A stretch of DNA of 64,000 nt from Calliopsis andreniformis (GCF_051401765.1 NW_027480423.1:8432001-8496000), one strand, 5' to 3'. Numbered from the stretch's first letter, positions 49,101 to 63,113 are shown. Notes: generated from the sequence alone by a model not told the origin. Made by a program: numbers and translations.

Positions 49101-52100
49101 TCTCCACCAGATCGAATAGCTAGGGACTGAGAATTCAACGCTAGAAGCATAAAATACATTATAAATACATCAGTCTTTCAATCGTATAACAGGAATAATT
49201 GCAACCAGTGTGAAGGTAATGGTCATTTCTACGTTCAGGGCAACCTAGGCTTCACTCTAGGGCATTGGTCCACCAGATCGAATAGTTAGAGCCTTAGAAA
49301 TCAACGCCCGAAGCATAAAATACACTAAGGATACAACAGTTTTTCCATCGTATAGCAGGAGTAATTGCACCCGGTGTGAAAGTTATGGTCATTTCTACGT
49401 TCCGGGCAACCTAGGCTTCACTCTAGGGCGTTGCTCCACCAGATCGAAAAGCTACGGCCTTAGAAGGCAACGCCAGAAGCATAAAATGCACTAAGGATAC
49501 AACAGTTTTTCCATCGTATAACAGGAGTAATTGCAACCAGTGTGAAAGTGATGGTCATTTCTACGTTCTGGGCAACCTGGGCTTCACTCTGGGGCGGTGC
49601 TCCACCAGATCGAATAGTTAGGGACTTAGAAGTCAACGCCAGAAGCATAAAATACAATATAAATACATCAGTCTTTCAATCGTATAACAGGAATGATTGC
49701 AACCAGTGTGAAGGTAATGGTCATTTCTACGTTCGGGGCAACCTAGGTTTCACTCTAGGGCATTGGTCCACCAGATCGAATAGTTAGAGCCTTAGAAATC
49801 AACGCCCGAAGCATAAAATACACTAAGGATACAACAGTTTTTCCATCGTATAACAGGAGTAATTGCAACCGGTGTGAAAGTTATGGTCATTTCTACGTTC
49901 CGGGCAACCTAGGCAACACACAAGGGCGTTGCTCCAGCATATCGAATAGTTAGGGCCTTAGAAGTCTACGCACGAAGCATAAAATATAATAAAAATGCAA
50001 CAGTTTTTCAATCGTATTACACGAATAGTTGCAACCAGTGTGAAACTGATAGCCATTTCTACGTTCCGGGCAACCTAGGCTTCACTCTAGTGCGTTGCTC
50101 CACCAGATCGAAAAGCCGCGGCCGTAGAGGGCAACGCCAGAAGCATAAAATACAATATACATACAACAGTTTTGCAATCGTATAAAATGAATTATTGCAA
50201 ACAGTGTGAAAGTGAATGGTCATTTCTACGTTCCAGGCAACCTAGGCTTCACACTGCGGCGTTGCTCCACTAGATCGAATAGCTACGGCCTAAGAAGTCA
50301 GCACCAGAAGCATAAAATACAATATAAATACAACAGCTTTTCCATTGTATAACAGGAATAACTGCAACCAGTGTGAAGGTACTGGTCATTTCTACCTTCC
50401 GGGCAACCTAGGCTTCACTCTAGGGCGTTGCTCCACCATATCGTACAGTTAGAGCCTTAGAAATCAACGACCGAAGCATAAAATACACTAAGGATACAAC
50501 AGTTTTTCCATCGTATAACAGGAGTAATTGCAACCAGTGTGAAAGTGATGGTCATTTCTTCGTTCTGAGCAACCTAGGCTTCACTCTGTGGCGTTGCTCC
50601 ACCAGATCGAATAGTTAGGGACTTAGAAGTCAACGCCAGAAGCGTAGAATACAATATAAATACACCAGTCTTTCAATCGTATAACAGGAATAATTGCAAC
50701 CAGTGTGAAGGTAATGGTCATTTCTACGTTCGGGGCAACCTAGGCTTCACTCTAGGGAATTGGTCCACCAGATCGAATAGTTAGAGCCTTAGAAATCAAC
50801 GCCCGAAGCATAAAATACACTAAGGATACAACAGTTTTTCCATCGTATAACAGGAGTAATTGCAACCGGTGTGAAAGTTATGGCCATTTCTACGTTCCGG
50901 GCAACCTAGGCAACACTCAAGGGCGTTGCTCCAGCATATCGGATAGTTAGAGCCTTAGAAGTCTACGCACGAAGCATAAAATATTATAAAAATGTAACAG
51001 TTTTTCAATCGTATAACACGAATAGTTGCAACCAGTGTGAAACTGATAGTCATTTCTACGTTCCGGGCAACCTAGGCTTCACTCTAGGGCGTTGCGCCAC
51101 CAGATCGAAAAGCCGCGGCCGTAGAGGGCAACGCCAGAAGCATAAAATGCAATATAAATACAACAGTTTTGCCATCGTATAAAATGAATTATTGCAAACA
51201 GTGTGAAAGTGTTGGTCATTTCTGCGTTCTGGGCAACCTAGGCTTCGCTCTGTGGCGTTGCTCCACCAGATCGACCAGTTAGGGACTTAGAAGTCAACGC
51301 CAGAAGCATAAAATACAATATAAATACACCAGTCTTTCAATCCTATAACAGGAATAATTGCAACCAGTTTGAAGGTAATGGTCATTTCTACGTTCGGGGC
51401 TACCTAGGCTTCACTCTAGGGCATTGGTCCACCAGGTCGAATAGTTAGAGCCTTAGAAATCAACGCCCGAAGCATAAAATACACTAAGGATACAACAGTT
51501 TTTCCATCGTATAACAGGAGTAACTGCAACCGGTGTGAAAGTTATGGTCATTTCTACGTTCCGGGCAACCTAGGCAACACTCAAGGGCGTGGCTCCAGCA
51601 TATCGAATAGTTAGGGCCTTAGAAGTCTACGCACGACGCATAAAATATAATAGAAATGCAACAGTTTTTCAATCGTATAACACGAATAGTTGCAACCAGT
51701 GTGAAACTGATAGTCATTTCTACGTTCCGGGCAACCTAGGCTTCACTCTAGCGCGTTGCGCCACCTGATCGAAAAGCCGCGGCCGTAGAGGGCAACGCCA
51801 GAAGCATAAAATACAATATAAATACAACAGTTTTGCCATCGTATAAAATGAATTATTGCAAACAGTGTGAAAGTGATGGTCATTTCTACTTTCTGGGCAA
51901 CCTAGGCTTCGCTCTATGGCGTTGTTCCACCAGATCGAACAGTTAGGGCCTAAGAAGTCAACGCAAGAAGCATAAAATACAATATAAATACAACAGCTTT
52001 TCCATTGTATAACAGGAATAACTGCAAACAGTGTGAAAGTAATTGTCATTTCTTCATTCCGTGCAACCCAGGCTCCACTCTAGCGCGTTGCTCCACCAGA

Positions 52101-53784
52101 TCGAATAGTTAGGGCCGAAGAAGTCAACGCCAGAAGCATAAAGTACAATAAAAATTGAACTGTTTTTCCATCGTATAACAGGAGTAATTGCAACCTGTGT
52201 GAAAGAGATGGTCATTTCTACGTTCCGGGCAACCTAGGCTTCGCTCTATGGCGTTGTTCCACCAGATCGAACAGTTAGGGCCTAAGAAGTCAACGCAAGA
52301 AGCATAAAATACAATATAAATACATCAGTCTTTCAATCGTATAACAGGAGTAATTGCAACCAGTGTGAAGGTAATGGTCATTTCTACGTTCGGGGCAACC
52401 TAGGCTTCACTCTAGGGCATTGGTCCACCAGATCGAATAGTTAGAGCCTTAGAAATCAACGCCCGAAGCATAAAATACACTAAGGATACAACAGTTTTTC
52501 CATCGTATAACAGCAGTAATTGCAACCAGTGTGAAAGTGATGGCCATTTCTACGTTCTGGGCAACCTAGGCATCACTCTGGGGCGTTGCTCCACCAGATT
52601 GAATAGTTAGGGACTTAGAAGTCAACGCCAGAAGCATAAAATACAATATAAATACAACAGTCTTTCAATCGTATAACAGGAATAATTGCAGCCAGTGTGA
52701 AAGTGATGGTCATTTCTACGTTCCGGGCAACCTAGGTTTCACTCTGGGGCGTTGCTCCACCAGACCTAATAGCTAGGGACTTAGAAGTCAATGCCAGAAG
52801 GTTAAAATACAATATAAATACAACAGCTTTGCCATCGTATAAAATGAATAATTGCAAACAGTGTGAAAGTAATGGTCATTTCTACATTCCGTGCAACCTA
52901 GGCTCCACTCTAGGGCGTTGCTCCACCACATCGAATGACTACGGCCTTAGAAGCCAACGTCAGAAGCATAAAATACAATATAAATACAACAGCTTTTCCA
53001 GCGTATAAATTGAATAATTGCAAACAGTGTGAAAGTAATTGTCATTTCTACATTCCGTGCAACATAGGCTCCACTCTAGGTCGTTGCTCCACCAGATCGA
53101 ATAGTTAGGGCCGAAGACGTCAACGACAGAAGCATAAAATACAATAAAAATTGAACTGTTTTTCCATCGTATAACAGGAGTAATTGCAACCTGTGTGAAG
53201 GGGATGGTCATTTCTACGTTCCGGGCAACCTAGGCTTCGCTCTATGGCGTTGTTCCTCCAGATCGATTTGTTAGGGCCTTAGAAGTCAACGCCAGAAGCA
53301 TTAAATACAGTATATAGACAACAGTTTTTCCATCGTGTAAAACGAATAATTGCATCCAATGTGAAAGTAATGGCCATTTCTACGTTCCGGGCAACCTAGG
53401 CTTCACTCTAGGGTGTTGCTCCACCAGATCGAATACCTAGGGACTTAGAAGTCAACGCCAGGGGCATAAAATACAATATAAATACAACAACTTTTCCATC
53501 GTATAAAATGAATAATTGCAAACAGTGTGAAAGTAATGGTCATTTCTACATTCCGTGCAACCTAGGCTCCACTCTAGGGCGTTGCTCCACCACGTCGAAT
53601 AACAACGGCCTTAGAAGCCAACGTCAGAAGCATAAAATACAATATAAATACAACAGCTTTTCCGGCGTATAAATTGAATAATTGCAAACAGTGTGAAAGT
53701 AACGTTCATTTCTACGTTCCGGGCAACTTAGGCTTGACTCTAGGGCGTTGCCCCACCAGATCGAATAGTTAGGGCCTCAGAAGG
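46146..53784 (+). repeat. 46-mer (7,639-bp) higher-order unit, copy 1
   Basis: It is followed directly by its copy at 53,785. The part 46,146-48,914 recurs with a shift of 7,639, 49,911-50,757 with a shift of 6,643, and 50,758-53,769 with a shift of 6,975. The unit has its own subfamilies: AAATACACTAAGGATACAAC, CAACACTCAAGGGCGTTGCT with CCAGCATATCG, and the CCGCGG-bearing monomers. It also contains internal near-repeats of a three- to four-monomer block (at about 48,070, 49,740, 50,730 and 51,430). Confidence 0.9.
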
Positions 53785-56700
53785 CAACGCCCGAGGCATA
53801 AAATACAAAATAAATAAAACAGTTTTTCCTTTGTATAAAACGAATTATTGCAACTTGTGTGAAACGTATGGTCATTTCTACGTACCGGGCAACCTAGGCT
53901 TCACCCTAGGATGTGGCTCCACCATATCGAATAGTTAGGGGCTTAGAAGTCAACACCCGTAGCATAAAATACAATAAATATACAACAGCTTTTCCACCGT
54001 ATAACAGGAATAATTGCAAACAGTGTGAAGGTAATGGTCATTTCTACGTTCCGTGTAACCTAGGCTTCACTCTAGGGCGTTGGTCCAACAGATCGAATAG
54101 TTAAGGCCTCAGAAGTCAACGCCCGAGGCATAAAATACAAAATAAATAGAACAGTTTTTCCTTTGTATAAAACGAATTATTGCAACCAGTGTGAAACGTA
54201 TGGTCATTTCTACGTTCCGTGCAACCTAGGCTTCACTCTAGGGCGTTGCTCGACCAGATCGAATGGGTAGGGCCTTAGAAGTCAACGCCAGAAGCTTAAA
54301 GTACAATAAAAATCCAACAGTTTTTCCATCGTATAACAGGAATAATTGCAACCAATGTGAAAGTGATGGTCATGTCTACGTTCCGGGCAACCTAGGCTTC
54401 ACTCTAGGGCGTTGGTCCACCAGATCGAATAGTTATGGCCTAAGAAGTCAACGCCAGAAGCATAAAATACAAAACAAATTCAACAGTTTTTCCATCGTAT
54501 AAAACGATTAATTGCAACCAGTGTGAAAGATATAGTCATTTCTACGTTCCGTGCAACCTAGGCTACACTCTAGGGCGTTGGTCCACCAGATCGAATAGTT
54601 AGAGACTTAGAAATCAACGCCCGAAGCATAAAATACACTAAGTATACATCAGTTTTTTCCATCGTATAACAGGAGTAATTGCAACCGGTGTGAAAGTTAT
54701 GGTCATTTCTACGTTCCGGGCAACCTAGGCAACACACAAGGGCGTTGCTCCAGCATATCGAATAGTTAGGGCCTTAGAAGTCTACGCACGAAGCATAAAA
54801 TATAATAAAAATGCAACAGTTTTTCAATCGTATTACACGAATAGTTGCAACCTGTGTGAAACTGATAGCCATTTCTACGTTCCGGGCAACCTAGGCTTCA
54901 CTCTAGGGCGTTGCTCCACCAGATCGAAAAGCCGCGGCCGTAGAGGGCAACGCCAGAAGCATAAAATACAATATAAATACAACAGTTTTGCCATCATATA
55001 AAATGAATTATTGCAAACAGTGTGAAAGTGAATGGTCATTTCTACGTTCCGGGCAACCTAGGCTTCACACTGGGGCGTTGCTCCACTAGATCGAATAGCT
55101 ACGGCCTAAGAAGTCAGCACCAGAAGCATAAAATACAATATAAATACAACAGCTTTTCCATTGTATAACAGGAATAACTGCAACCAGTATGAAGGTACTG
55201 GTCATTTCTACCTTCCGGGCAACCTAGGCTTCACTCTAGGGCGTTACTCCACCACATCGAATAGCTACGGCCTTAGAAGTCAATGCCAGAAGCATAAAAT
55301 ACAATGTAAATACAACAGATTTTGCATCGTATAAAATGAATTATTGCAAACAGTGTGAAGGTACCGGTCATTTCTACGTTCCGGGCAAACTAGGCTTGAC
55401 TATAGGGCATTGCTCCACCAGATCGTACAGTTAGAGCCTTAGAAATCAACGCCCAAAGCATAAAATACACTAAGGATGCAACAGTTTTTCCATCGTATAA
55501 CAGGAGTAATTGCAACCAGTGTGAAAGTGATGGTCATTTCTACATTCTGGGCAACCTGGGCTTCACTCTGGGGCGTTGCTCCACCAGATCGAATAGTTAG
55601 GGACTTACAAGTCAACGCCAGAAGCATAGAATACAATATAAATACACCAGTCTTTCAATCGTATAACAGGAATAATTGCAACCAGTGTGAAGGTAATGGT
55701 CTTTTCTACGTTCGGGGCAACCTAGGCTTCACTCTAGGGCATTGGTCCACCAGATCGAATAGTTAGAGCCTTAGAAATCAACGCCCGAAGCATAAAATAC
55801 ACTAAGGATACAACAGTTTTTCCATCGTATAACAGGAGTAATTGCAACCGGTGTGAAAGTTATGGCCATTTCTACGTTCCGGGCAACCTAGGCAACACTC
55901 AAGGGCGTTGCTCCAGCATATCGGATAGTTAGAGCCTTAGAAGTCTACGCACGAAGCATAAAATATAATAAAAATGCAACAGTTTTTCAATCGTATAACA
56001 CGAATAGTTGCAACCAGTGTGAAACTGATAGTCATTTCTACGTTCCGGGCAACCTAGGCTTCACTCTAGGGCGTTGCGCCACCAGATCGAAAAGCCGCGG
56101 CCGTAGAGGGCAACGCCAGAAGCATAAAATACAATATAAATACAACAGTTTTGCCATCGTATAAAATGAATTATTGCAAACAGTGTGAAAGTGATGGTCA
56201 TTTCTACGTTCTGGGCAACGTAGGCTTCACTCTGTGGCGTTGCTCCACCAGATCGAACAGTTAGGGACTTAGAAGTCAACGCCCGAAGTATAAAATATAA
56301 TAAAGATACAACAGCTTTTCCACCGTATAAAATGAATAATTCCAAGCAGTGTGAAAGTGATGGTCATTTCTACGTTCCGAGCAACCTAGGCTTCACTCTA
56401 GGGCGTTGTTCCACCAGATCCAATTGTTAGGGACTTAGAAGTCAACGTGAGAAACATAAAATACAAAATAAATGCAACAGTTTTTCCATCGTATAAAACG
56501 AATAATTGCAACCGGTGTGAAAGTTATGGTCATTTCTACGTTCCGGGCAACCTAGGCAACACACAAGGGCGTTGCTCCAGCATATCGAATAGTTAGGGCC
56601 TTAGAAGTCTACGCACGAAGCATAAAATATAATAAAAATGCAACAGTTTTTCAATCGTATTACACGAATAGTTGCAACCAGTGTGAAACTGATAGCCATT

Positions 56701-58757
56701 TCTACGTTCCGGGCAACCTAGGCTTCACTCTAGTGCGTTGCTCCACCAGATCGAAAAGCCGCGGCCGTAGAGGGCAACGCCAGAAGCATAAAATACAATA
56801 TACATACAACAGTTTTGCAATCGTATAAAATGAATTATTGCAAACAGTGTGAAAGTGAATGGTCATTTCTACGTTCCAGGCAACCTAGGCTTCACACTGC
56901 GGCGTTGCTCCACTAGATCGAATAGCTACGGCCTAAGAAGTCAGCACCAGAAGCATAAAATACAATATAAATACAACAGCTTTTCCATTGTATAACAGGA
57001 ATAACTGCAACCAGTGTGAAGGTACTGGTCATTTCTACCTTCCGGGCAACCTAGGCTTCACTCTAGGGCGTTGCTCCACCATATCGTACAGTTAGAGCCT
57101 TAGAAATCAACGACCGAAGCATAAAATACACTAAGGATACAACAGTTTTTCCATCGTATAACAGGAGTAATTGCAACCAGTGTGAAAGTGATGGTCATTT
57201 CTTCGTTCTGAGCAACCTAGGCTTCACTCTGTGGCGTTGCTCCACCAGATCGAATAGTTAGGGACTTAGAAGTCAACGCCAGAAGCGTAGAATACAATAT
57301 AAATACACCAGTCTTTCAATCGTATAACAGGAATAATTGCAACCAGTGTGAAGGTAATGGTCATTTCTACGTTCGGGGCAACCTAGGCTTCACTCTAGGG
57401 CGTTGCTCCACCATATCGTACAGTTAGAGCCTTAGAAATCAACGCCCGAAGCATAAAATACACTAAGGATACAACAGTTTTTCCATCGTATAACAGGAGT
57501 AATTGCAACCAGTGTGAAAGTGATGGTCATTTCTTCGTTCTGAGCAACCTAGGCTTCACTCTGTGGCGTTGCTCCACCAGATCGAATAGTTAGGGACTTA
57601 GAAGTCAACGCCAGAAGCGTAGAATACAATATAAATACACCAGTCTTTCAATCGTATAACAGGAATAATTGCAACCAGTGTGAAGGTAATGGTCATTTCT
57701 ACGTTCGGGGCAACCTAGGCTTCACTCTAGGGAATTGGTCCACCAGATCGAATAGTTAGAGCCTTAGAAATCAACGCCCGAAGCATAAAATACACTAAGG
57801 ATACAACAGTTTTTCCATCGTATAACAGGAGTAATTGCAACCGGTGTGAAAGTTATGGCCATTTCTACGTTCCGGGCAACCTAGGCAACACTCAAGGGCG
57901 TTGCTCCAGCATATCGGATAGTTAGAGCCTTAGAAGTCTACGCACGAAGCATAAAATATTATAAAAATGTAACAGTTTTTCAATCGTATAACACGAATAG
58001 TTGCAACCAGTGTGAAACTGATAGTCATTTCTACGTTCCGGGCAACCTAGGCTTCACTCTAGGGCGTTGCGCCACCAGATCGAAAAGCCGCGGCCGTAGA
58101 GGGCAACGCCAGAAGCATAAAATGCAATATAAATACAACAGTTTTGCCATCGTATAAAATGAATTATTGCAAACAGTGTGAAAGTGTTGGTCATTTCTGC
58201 GTTCTGGGCAACCTAGGCTTCGCTCTGTGGCGTTGCTCCACCAGATCGACCAGTTAGGGACTTAGAAGTCAACGCCAGAAGCATAAAATACAATATAAAT
58301 ACACCAGTCTTTCAATCCTATAACAGGAATAATTGCAACCAGTTTGAAGGTAATGGTCATTTCTACGTTCGGGGCTACCTAGGCTTCACTCTAGGGCATT
58401 GGTCCACCAGGTCGAATAGTTAGAGCCTTAGAAATCAACGCCCGAAGCATAAAATACACTAAGGATACAACAGTTTTTCCATCGTATAACAGGAGTAACT
58501 GCAACCGGTGTGAAAGTTATGGTCATTTCTACGTTCCGGGCAACCTAGGCAACACTCAAGGGCGTGGCTCCAGCATATCGAATAGTTAGGGCCTTAGAAG
58601 TCTACGCACGACGCATAAAATATAATAGAAATGCAACAGTTTTTCAATCGTATAACACGAATAGTTGCAACCAGTGTGAAACTGATAGTCATTTCTACGT
58701 TCCGGGCAACCTAGGCTTCACTCTAGCGCGTTGCGCCACCAGATCGAAAAGCCGCGG
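47293..58757 (+). repeat. CCGCGG-bearing monomer subfamily (10 members)
   Basis: Ten monomers replace the usual ATAGTTAGGGCC by AAAGCCGCGGCCGTAGAGGG. CCGCGG starts at 47,293, 48,456, 50,116, 51,113, 51,777, 54,932, 56,095, 56,759, 58,088 and 58,752. Spacings are 1,163, 1,660, 997, 664 and then, in the second 46-mer, 1,163, 664, 1,329 and 664, which matches the 996-bp loss and the 332-bp gain. This is the most CpG-rich segment in the window and occurs nowhere else in it. Confidence 0.92.
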
Positions 58758-60744
58758 CCGTAGAGGGCAACGCCAGAAGCATAAAATACAATATAAATAC
58801 AACAGTTTTGCCATCGTATAAAATGAATTATTGCAAACAGTGTGAAAGTGATGGTCATTTCTACTTTCTGGGCAACCTAGGCTTCGCTCTATGGCGTTGT
58901 TCCACCAGATCGAACAGTTAGGGCCTAAGAAGTCAACGCAAGAAGCATAAAATACAATATAAATACAACAGCTTTTCCATTGTATAACAGGAATAACTGC
59001 AAACAGTGTGAAAGTAATTGTCATTTCTTCATTCCGTGCAACCCAGGCTCCACTCTAGCGCGTTGCTCCACCAGATCGAATAGTTAGGGCCGAAGAAGTC
59101 AACGCCAGAAGCATAAAGTACAATAAAAATTGAACTGTTTTTCCATCGTATAACAGGAGTAATTGCAACCTGTGTGAAAGAGATGGTCATTTCTACGTTC
59201 CGGGCAACCTAGGCTTCGCTCTATGGCGTTGTTCCACCAGATCGAACAGTTAGGGCCTAAGAAGTCAACGCAAGAAGCATAAAATACAATATAAATACAT
59301 CAGTCTTTCAATCGTATAACAGGAGTAATTGCAACCAGTGTGAAGGTAATGGTCATTTCTACGTTCGGGGCAACCTAGGCTTCACTCTAGGGCATTGGTC
59401 CACCAGATCGAATAGTTAGAGCCTTAGAAATCAACGCCCGAAGCATAAAATACACTAAGGATACAACAGTTTTTCCATCGTATAACAGCAGTAATTGCAA
59501 CCAGTGTGAAAGTGATGGCCATTTCTACGTTCTGGGCAACCTAGGCATCACTCTGGGGCGTTGCTCCACCAGATTGAATAGTTAGGGACTTAGAAGTCAA
59601 CGCCAGAAGCATAAAATACAATATAAATACAACAGTCTTTCAATCGTATAACAGGAATAATTGCAGCCAGTGTGAAAGTGATGGTCATTTCTACGTTCCG
59701 GGCAACCTAGGTTTCACTCTGGGGCGTTGCTCCACCAGACCTAATAGCTAGGGACTTAGAAGTCAATGCCAGAAGGTTAAAATACAATATAAATACAACA
59801 GCTTTGCCATCGTATAAAATGAATAATTGCAAACAGTGTGAAAGTAATGGTCATTTCTACATTCCGTGCAACCTAGGCTCCACTCTAGGGCGTTGCTCCA
59901 CCACATCGAATGACTACGGCCTTAGAAGCCAACGTCAGAAGCATAAAATACAATATAAATACAACAGCTTTTCCAGCGTATAAATTGAATAATTGCAAAC
60001 AGTGTGAAAGTAATTGTCATTTCTACATTCCGTGCAACATAGGCTCCACTCTAGGTCGTTGCTCCACCAGATCGAATAGTTAGGGCCGAAGACGTCAACG
60101 ACAGAAGCATAAAATACAATAAAAATTGAACTGTTTTTCCATCGTATAACAGGAGTAATTGCAACCTGTGTGAAGGGGATGGTCATTTCTACGTTCCGGG
60201 CAACCTAGGCTTCGCTCTATGGCGTTGTTCCTCCAGATCGATTTGTTAGGGCCTTAGAAGTCAACGCCAGAAGCATTAAATACAGTATATAGACAACAGT
60301 TTTTCCATCGTGTAAAACGAATAATTGCATCCAATGTGAAAGTAATGGCCATTTCTACGTTCCGGGCAACCTAGGCTTCACTCTAGGGTGTTGCTCCACC
60401 AGATCGAATACCTAGGGACTTAGAAGTCAACGCCAGGGGCATAAAATACAATATAAATACAACAACTTTTCCATCGTATAAAATGAATAATTGCAAACAG
60501 TGTGAAAGTAATGGTCATTTCTACATTCCGTGCAACCTAGGCTCCACTCTAGGGCGTTGCTCCACCACGTCGAATAACAACGGCCTTAGAAGCCAACGTC
60601 AGAAGCATAAAATACAATATAAATACAACAGCTTTTCCGGCGTATAAATTGAATAATTGCAAACAGTGTGAAAGTAACGTTCATTTCTACGTTCCGGGCA
60701 ACTTAGGCTTGACTCTAGGGCGTTGCCCCACCAGATCGAATAGT
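53785..60744 (+). repeat. 46-mer higher-order unit, copy 2 (rearranged)
   Basis: This tandem copy of 46,146-53,769 carries two size changes. At 56,553/56,554 it jumps from the equivalent of 48,914 to that of 49,911, losing 996 bp (6 monomers). At 57,398 it carries an additional 332 bp (2 monomers). Apart from these the copies agree closely, with rare differences such as AAGTCAACGCC near 54,290 against ATGTCAACGCC near 46,640. Identity ends at 60,744. Confidence 0.9.
57066..57729 (+). repeat. Tandem duplication of a monomer pair (332 bp) in copy 2
   Basis: The segment 57,066-57,397 is repeated at 57,398-57,729, both starting GGGCGTTGCTCCACCATATC. The first copy of the 46-mer has a single version (50,423-50,756), so the duplication happened after the 7.6-kb duplication. 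The two differ by at least one base (AACGACCG near 57,108, AACGCCCG near 57,440). Confidence 0.88.
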
Positions 60745-63113
60745 CAGGGCTTTAGAAGTCAACGCCAGAAGCATAAAATGCAATAAAAGAACAATAGTTT
60801 TTCATCGTATAACGGGAATAATTGCAAGCAGCCTGAAAGTAATGGTCACTTCTACCTTCCGTGCAACCTAGGCTCCACTCTAGGGCGTTGCTCCACCAGA
60901 TCGAATAGTTAGGGCCTTAGAAGCCAACGCACGAAGCATAAAATACAATAAAGGTACAACAGTTTTTCCATCGTATAACGGGAATAACTACAACCAGTGT
61001 GAAAGTGATGGTCATTTCTACGTTCCGGGCAACCTAGGCTTCACTCCGTTGCGTTGGTCCACCAGATCAAATAGTTAGGCCCTAAGAAGTCAACGCCAGA
61101 GGCATAAAATACAATATAAATACAACAGCCTTTCCATCGTATAAAACGAATAATAGCAACCAGTGTGGAGCTAATAGTCTTTTCTACGTTCCGGGCAACC
61201 CAGGCTACACTCTAGGGCGGTGCCCCACCAGATCAAATAGTTAGGGCCTATGAAGTCAACGCCAGAAGCATAAAATACAATAAAAATACAACGGTTTTTC
61301 CATCGTATAAAACGAATAATTGCATCCAGTGTGAAAGTAATGGTCTTTTCTACGTTCCGGGCAACCCAGGCTACACTCTAGGGCGGTGCTCCACCAGATC
61401 AAATAGTTAGGGCCTAAGAAGTCAACGGCAGAAGCATAAAATACAATAAAAATACAACGGTTTTTGCATCGTATAAAACGAATAATTGCAACCAGTGTGA
61501 AGGTAATGGTCTTTTCTACGCTCCGGGCAACCTAGACTACACTCTAGGGCGGTGCTCCACCAGATAAAATAGTTAGGGCCTAAGAAGTCAACGCCAGAAG
61601 CATAAAATACAATATAAATACAGCAACTTTTCCATCCTATAAAATGAATAATTGCAAACAGCGTGAAAGTAATGGTCATTTCTACATTCCGTGCAACCTA
61701 GGCTCCACTCTAGGGCGTTGCTCCACCAGATCGAATAGTTAGGGCCTAAGAAGTCAACGCCAGAAGCATAAATTACAATAAAAATACAACGGTTTTTCCA
61801 TCATATAAAACGAATAATTGCAACCAGTGTGAAGGTAATGGTCTTTTCTACGTTCCGGGCAACCTAGGCTTCAGTCGAGGTCGTTGTTCCACCAGATCGA
61901 ACAGTTAGGGCCTAAGAAGTCAACGCCAGAAGCATAAAATACACTAAAAATACAACAGTTTTTCCGTCGTATAACAGGAATAATTGCAACCAGTGTGAAG
62001 GTAATGGTCATTTCTACGTTCCGGGCAATCTAGGCTTCACTCTAGGGCGTTGCTCCACCAGATCGAATACCTACGGACTTAGAAGTCAACGCCAGAAGCA
62101 TAAAATGCAATAAAGAAACAACAGTTTATCCATCGTATGACAGGAATAACTGCAACCAGTGTGAAAGTCATGGTCATTTCTACGTTCCGGGCTACCTAGG
62201 CTTCACTACAGGGCGTCGTTCCAGCAGATCGAATTGTTAGGCCCTAAGAAGACAACGCCAGTGGCATAAAATACAATATAAATACAACTGTTTTTCCATC
62301 GTATAAAACGAATAATTGAAACCAGTGTGAAAGTTATGGTCATTTCTACGTTCCCGTCTACCTAGGCTTCACTATAGGGCGTTGCTCCACCACATCGAAT
62401 AGCTACGGAGTTAGAAGTCAACGCCAGAAGCATAAAATACAATATAAGTACAACAACATTTCCACCGTATAAAATGAATAATTGCAAACAGTGTGAAAGT
62501 AACGTTCATTTCTACGTTCCGGGCAACTTAGGCTTGACTCTAGGGCGTTGCTCCACCAGATCGAATAGTCAGGGCTTTAGAAGTCAACGCCAGAAGCATA
62601 AAATACAATATAAATACAACAGTTCTTCCATCGTATAAAACGAATAATTGCAACCAGTGTGAAAGTTATGGTCATTTCTACGTTCCGGGGTACCTAGGCT
62701 TCACCCTATGGCGTTGTTCCACCAGATCGAATTGTTAGGCCCTAAGAAGTCAACGCCAGGGGCATAAAATACAATATAAATACAACAGTTTTTCCATCGT
62801 ATAAAACGAATAATTGCATCCAGTGTGAAAGTGATGGCCATTTCTACGTTCCGGCAACCTAGGCTTCACTATAGGGCGTTGCTCCACCACATCGAATAGC
62901 TAAGGAGTTAGAAGTCAACGCCAGAAGCATAAAATACAATATAAGTACAACATCTTTTCCATCGTATAAAATGAATAGATGCATACAGTGTGAAAGTAAT
63001 TGTCATTTCTACGTTCCGGGCAACCTAGGCTTCACTCTATGGCGCTGTTCCACCAGATCGAATTGTTAGGCCCTAAGAAGTCAACGCCAGGGGCATAAAA
63101 TACAATGTAAATA
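60745..63113 (+). repeat. Diverged monomer block near the right end
   Basis: About 14 monomers have private variants and no long duplicated period, comparable in divergence to 1-5,100. Local similarity is limited to neighbours: a TTCCGGGCAACCCAGGCTAC type near 61,170-61,600, and GCCAGGGGCATAAAATAC near 62,755 and 63,087. A segment around 60,677-60,760 (AACTTAGGCTTGACTC, AGTCAGGGCTTTAG) recurs near 62,503-62,590, eleven monomers (1,826 bp) later. There are no genes. Confidence 0.82.

Noticed and set aside
57066..57729. Assembly artefact as explanation of the 332-bp duplication
   Set aside because: It cannot be excluded without reads, but the two copies differ by at least one base, so a simple duplicated assembly segment is less likely; kept as a real feature.
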